Assembly (NCBI GenBank): GCA_002189105.1
Contig: NIOB01000001.1
Span: 806,001-870,000, forward strand
Source of the DNA: Saccharibacillus soli
Lineage (GTDB): Bacteria; Bacillota; Bacilli; Paenibacillales; Paenibacillaceae
Direction of reading: 5' to 3'
DNA: 64,000 bases
Below, one piece after another: positions 62,401 through 64,000 of the stretch (positions are counted from its first letter, which is position 1; each line of letters starts with the position of its first letter). The notes beneath the pieces were generated by a model. That model saw only the letters and a list, made by a program, of their open reading frames with translations, made no database searches and was not told the DNA's origin. The translations under genes and the position numbers were made by a program.

Positions 62401-63402
62401 ATGATTGTACGTTTTGGCTACGTTGCCATGTCGCTTAACCTCAAAGATAGCTCACCTTCCAAAACGATGACGATGGCCCGCTTTGCCAAGCTGCCCGATC
62501 GTGAAGCCGCACTGCGGCAGTTGGAGAGGATTGCTGAAGAGAATTTGCACCGTACGCTGCGTCTGCTGCGTCATAATGTAGCCGAAGGGATCGAGATGTA
62601 TCGCTTTTCCTCCAAATTAATCCCATTGGCGACTCATCTGGATCTTCAGGACTGGAATCCGTTTGAAGCATTGGCGGAGCCGTTTGCGGAGATTGGCGAT
62701 TATGTACGCAAGCATCGACTTCGTGTGTCTTTCCATCCGGATCATTTTACGGTGCTCAGTACCCCAAGGCCGGAAGTGTTGATCTCGTCTGTACGGGATC
62801 TGCGCTATCATGTAAAGATGCTGGAAGCGATGGGGTTGGATGCACGCGCCAAAAATAATATTCATATTGGCGGTGCCTACGGAGATAAGCCGTCGGCAGC
62901 GGAACGGTTCGTGGAACATTTTGCCGGACTTGAACCGGATATTCAGTGCCGTCTCACGCTGGAGAATGATGACAAGACGTTTACGACAGGAGAAACATTG
63001 GCGGTGGCCCAGCGAACGGGACTGCCGATGGTGCTGGACATTCATCATCATTGGGTGAACAGCGGCGGTGAACCGGCATCGGACTGGTGGCCGGAAGTGG
63101 CACGAACCTGGGAGTCGCCGCTTGCGCGTACGGATGTGCCGGAGGGAGAACCGCTTCCGCCCAAGATTCATGCTTCCAGCCCCAAAAGCCCGACAGATCG
63201 GCGCAGTCACGCCGACGGAGTAGAAGCGGGGCCGCTGCTGGATTTCCTGCGTGTGGCCGCCCGAACTTCTCCCCATCTGGATGTGATGCTGGAAGCCAAA
63301 CATAAAGACCAGGCTCTGTTTCAATTGATGAAGGATCTGGAAGCTTATGAAGGAGACGGTGTGAAAATCCTGAGCGGTGGCAAGATCGAGGTTCAGGGAT
63401 AA
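62401..63402 (+). CDS. uvsE: UV damage endonuclease
   Basis: UvsE/UVDE nicks DNA 5' of UV photoproducts and other lesions, starting an excision pathway independent of UvrABC. The 333-residue product has the TIM-barrel features of the family: VRFGYVAMSLNL at the start, LRHNVAEGIEMYRFSSKLIPLATH, RVSFHPDHFTVL, NIHIGGAYGDKPSAAERF, LENDDKTFTTGE, VLDIHHHWVNSG and LDVMLEAKHKDQAL, which supply the metal-binding His, Glu and Asp residues. AAGGAG precedes the ATG by 13 bases. It is alone between two terminators. Confidence 0.95.
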   Translation: MIVRFGYVAMSLNLKDSSPSKTMTMARFAKLPDREAALRQLERIAEENLHRTLRLLRHNVAEGIEMYRFSSKLIPLATHLDLQDWNPFEALAEPFAEIGDYVRKHRLRVSFHPDHFTVLSTPRPEVLISSVRDLRYHVKMLEAMGLDARAKNNIHIGGAYGDKPSAAERFVEHFAGLEPDIQCRLTLENDDKTFTTGETLAVAQRTGLPMVLDIHHHWVNSGGEPASDWWPEVARTWESPLARTDVPEGEPLPPKIHASSPKSPTDRRSHADGVEAGPLLDFLRVAARTSPHLDVMLEAKHKDQALFQLMKDLEAYEGDGVKILSGGKIEVQG

Positions 63403-63443
63403 AGTTCAAGAATCAAGATGAATCGCCAAGCGTTGCAGTGAAG

Positions 63444-63487
63444 AAGGCCTCTCCGGTATGCAGCCATACCGGGGAGGCCTTTGTGTG
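63444..63487. terminator. Terminator between uvsE and the convergent esterase gene
   Basis: AAGGCCTCTCCGGTATG and CATACCGGGGAGGCCTT form a 17-bp stem with one mismatch, followed by TGTGTG. The flanking bases are less T-rich than most others here. Confidence 0.75.
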
Positions 63488-63512
63488 TGACCATAGCACC
63501 CTGTACGTTTAT

Positions 63513-64000
63513 TTACAGAGCTGCCGTTCGCAGCATGGGACTAACCAGTGAGGGGAGGGTGGAACCATGGTTTTCTCCCTCGAACACCCGGAAGTTGACC
63601 TTTAGACCTTGTTCTTCCAGAGCCTGAAGCCGATCATACAGCCCTTGGGCACGATGCCGCATATGAAAGGGAGCCCCGCTTTCCAATTCCCCCAATGCAA
63701 TCAGCAGATGTAATTCCCGCCGTTCTTCGCGCAGACGATTGATGAAGGATGTTTCTTCCTGCTGAATCTGTGGACCTCCCCAGTGAAGCGAAGGACTGCC
63801 CGCTACATAACAGCGAAAGGCATCCGGACGCGTAAATAACGCGTGAAGCGTAAAAAGCCCGCCAAAAGAATGCCCAAACAGGGTTTGTCGGCTGCGGTCG
63901 ATCGGCAGCAGTTGTTCGATCTGGGGCTTCAGCGTGTCTTCAATGAAATCCAGAAACAGATCGGCACCCCCGTGCTGCGGCCAAGGCAGTCCATCGCGTG
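63513..64000 (-). CDS. Alpha/beta-hydrolase of the enterochelin-esterase (IroE/BesA-like) type, 5' end outside window
   Basis: The frame is open from the right window edge to the stop at 63513, so only the C-terminal ~162 residues are present; the apparent TTG start at 63695 is internal. Visible motifs: TLFGHSFGGLFTLHALFTRPDAF with the nucleophile Ser, YVAGSPSLHW, and the C-terminal FEGENHGSTLPSLV with the catalytic His. This is the pattern of the esterase family that includes siderophore triester hydrolases (IroE, BesA) as well as other esterases. Its location gives no extra clue to substrate. Confidence 0.8.
   Translation of the reverse strand, partial: RDGLPWPQHGGADLFLDFIEDTLKPQIEQLLPIDRSRQTLFGHSFGGLFTLHALFTRPDAFRCYVAGSPSLHWGGPQIQQEETSFINRLREERRELHLLIALGELESGAPFHMRHRAQGLYDRLQALEEQGLKVNFRVFEGENHGSTLPSLVSPMLRTAAL

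Overview
The window looks like chromosomal DNA of a mid-GC member of the Bacillales, most likely Paenibacillaceae (Paenibacillus or Saccharibacillus type). The basis is AGGAGG-type ribosome binding sites, a T-box-controlled proline operon, a Bacillus-type heterodimeric ABC exporter, a two-headed DynA-like dynamin, ParE/ParC, an S-layer homology protein, PerR/Fur-type regulation, and small flagellar-regulon proteins (YvyF- and YjfB-like). I see no insertion sequence, prophage, CRISPR array or rRNA. The window is gene-dense, with rho-independent hairpins after most transcription units. || Layout. 1-5.5 kb: end of a membrane protein gene, then proB-proA-proC on the minus strand behind a T-box leader whose Stem I loop carries three tandem 42-bp hairpin repeats, then a LysR regulator divergent from leuCD. 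5.7-14 kb: leuC-leuD, a small unknown gene, an exported cell-wall amidase, an S-layer-homology protein, endonuclease III and a small unknown. 14-23 kb: giant dynamin-like protein, a membrane GGDEF-EAL protein, an LD-carboxypeptidase-like peptidase, and MsrA fused to a degenerate MsrB domain. 23.4-29.5 kb: heterodimeric ABC exporter, purT with a GNAT gene, and a CAP-domain protein. 29.6-30.3 kb: tRNA-Lys and three tandem 107-bp palindromic repeats. 30.3-38.2 kb: GDSL esterase, two-gene ABC transporter, parE-parC, and a small membrane protein. 38.3-42.7 kb: RluA-type pseudouridine synthase with an rRNA-type methyltransferase, a Fur-boxed flavodoxin pair, a double GNAT protein and a YjfB-like protein. 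42.8-46.7 kb: a strong promoter driving an unassigned ~420-nt RNA, a PerR-like regulator with an atypical response regulator, catalase and a STAS-like protein. 46.9-58.1 kb: UbiD-type decarboxylase, then a flavin/organosulfur-type cluster (FMN monooxygenase, dipeptide/nickel-type ABC importer with fused ATPases, FMN reductase, second luciferase-like oxidoreductase). 58.4-64 kb: YvyF-like protein, two-component system divergent from a YceI protein, UV damage endonuclease, and the 3' part of an esterase gene. || How the genes work together. proBAC covers proline synthesis from glutamate and is tuned by uncharged tRNA-Pro through the T-box. leuCD supplies isopropylmalate isomerase, probably under the divergent LysR protein. 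The perR-katA region is a peroxide-response module, but its PerR carries Glu where H2O2-sensing PerR proteins have Asp. The 49-58 kb cluster forms an uptake-plus-flavin-oxidation route, probably for sulfur scavenging. The most unusual signals are in non-coding DNA: the hairpin array inside the T-box, the 107-bp palindromic triplet, and the orphan structured RNA upstream of perR.
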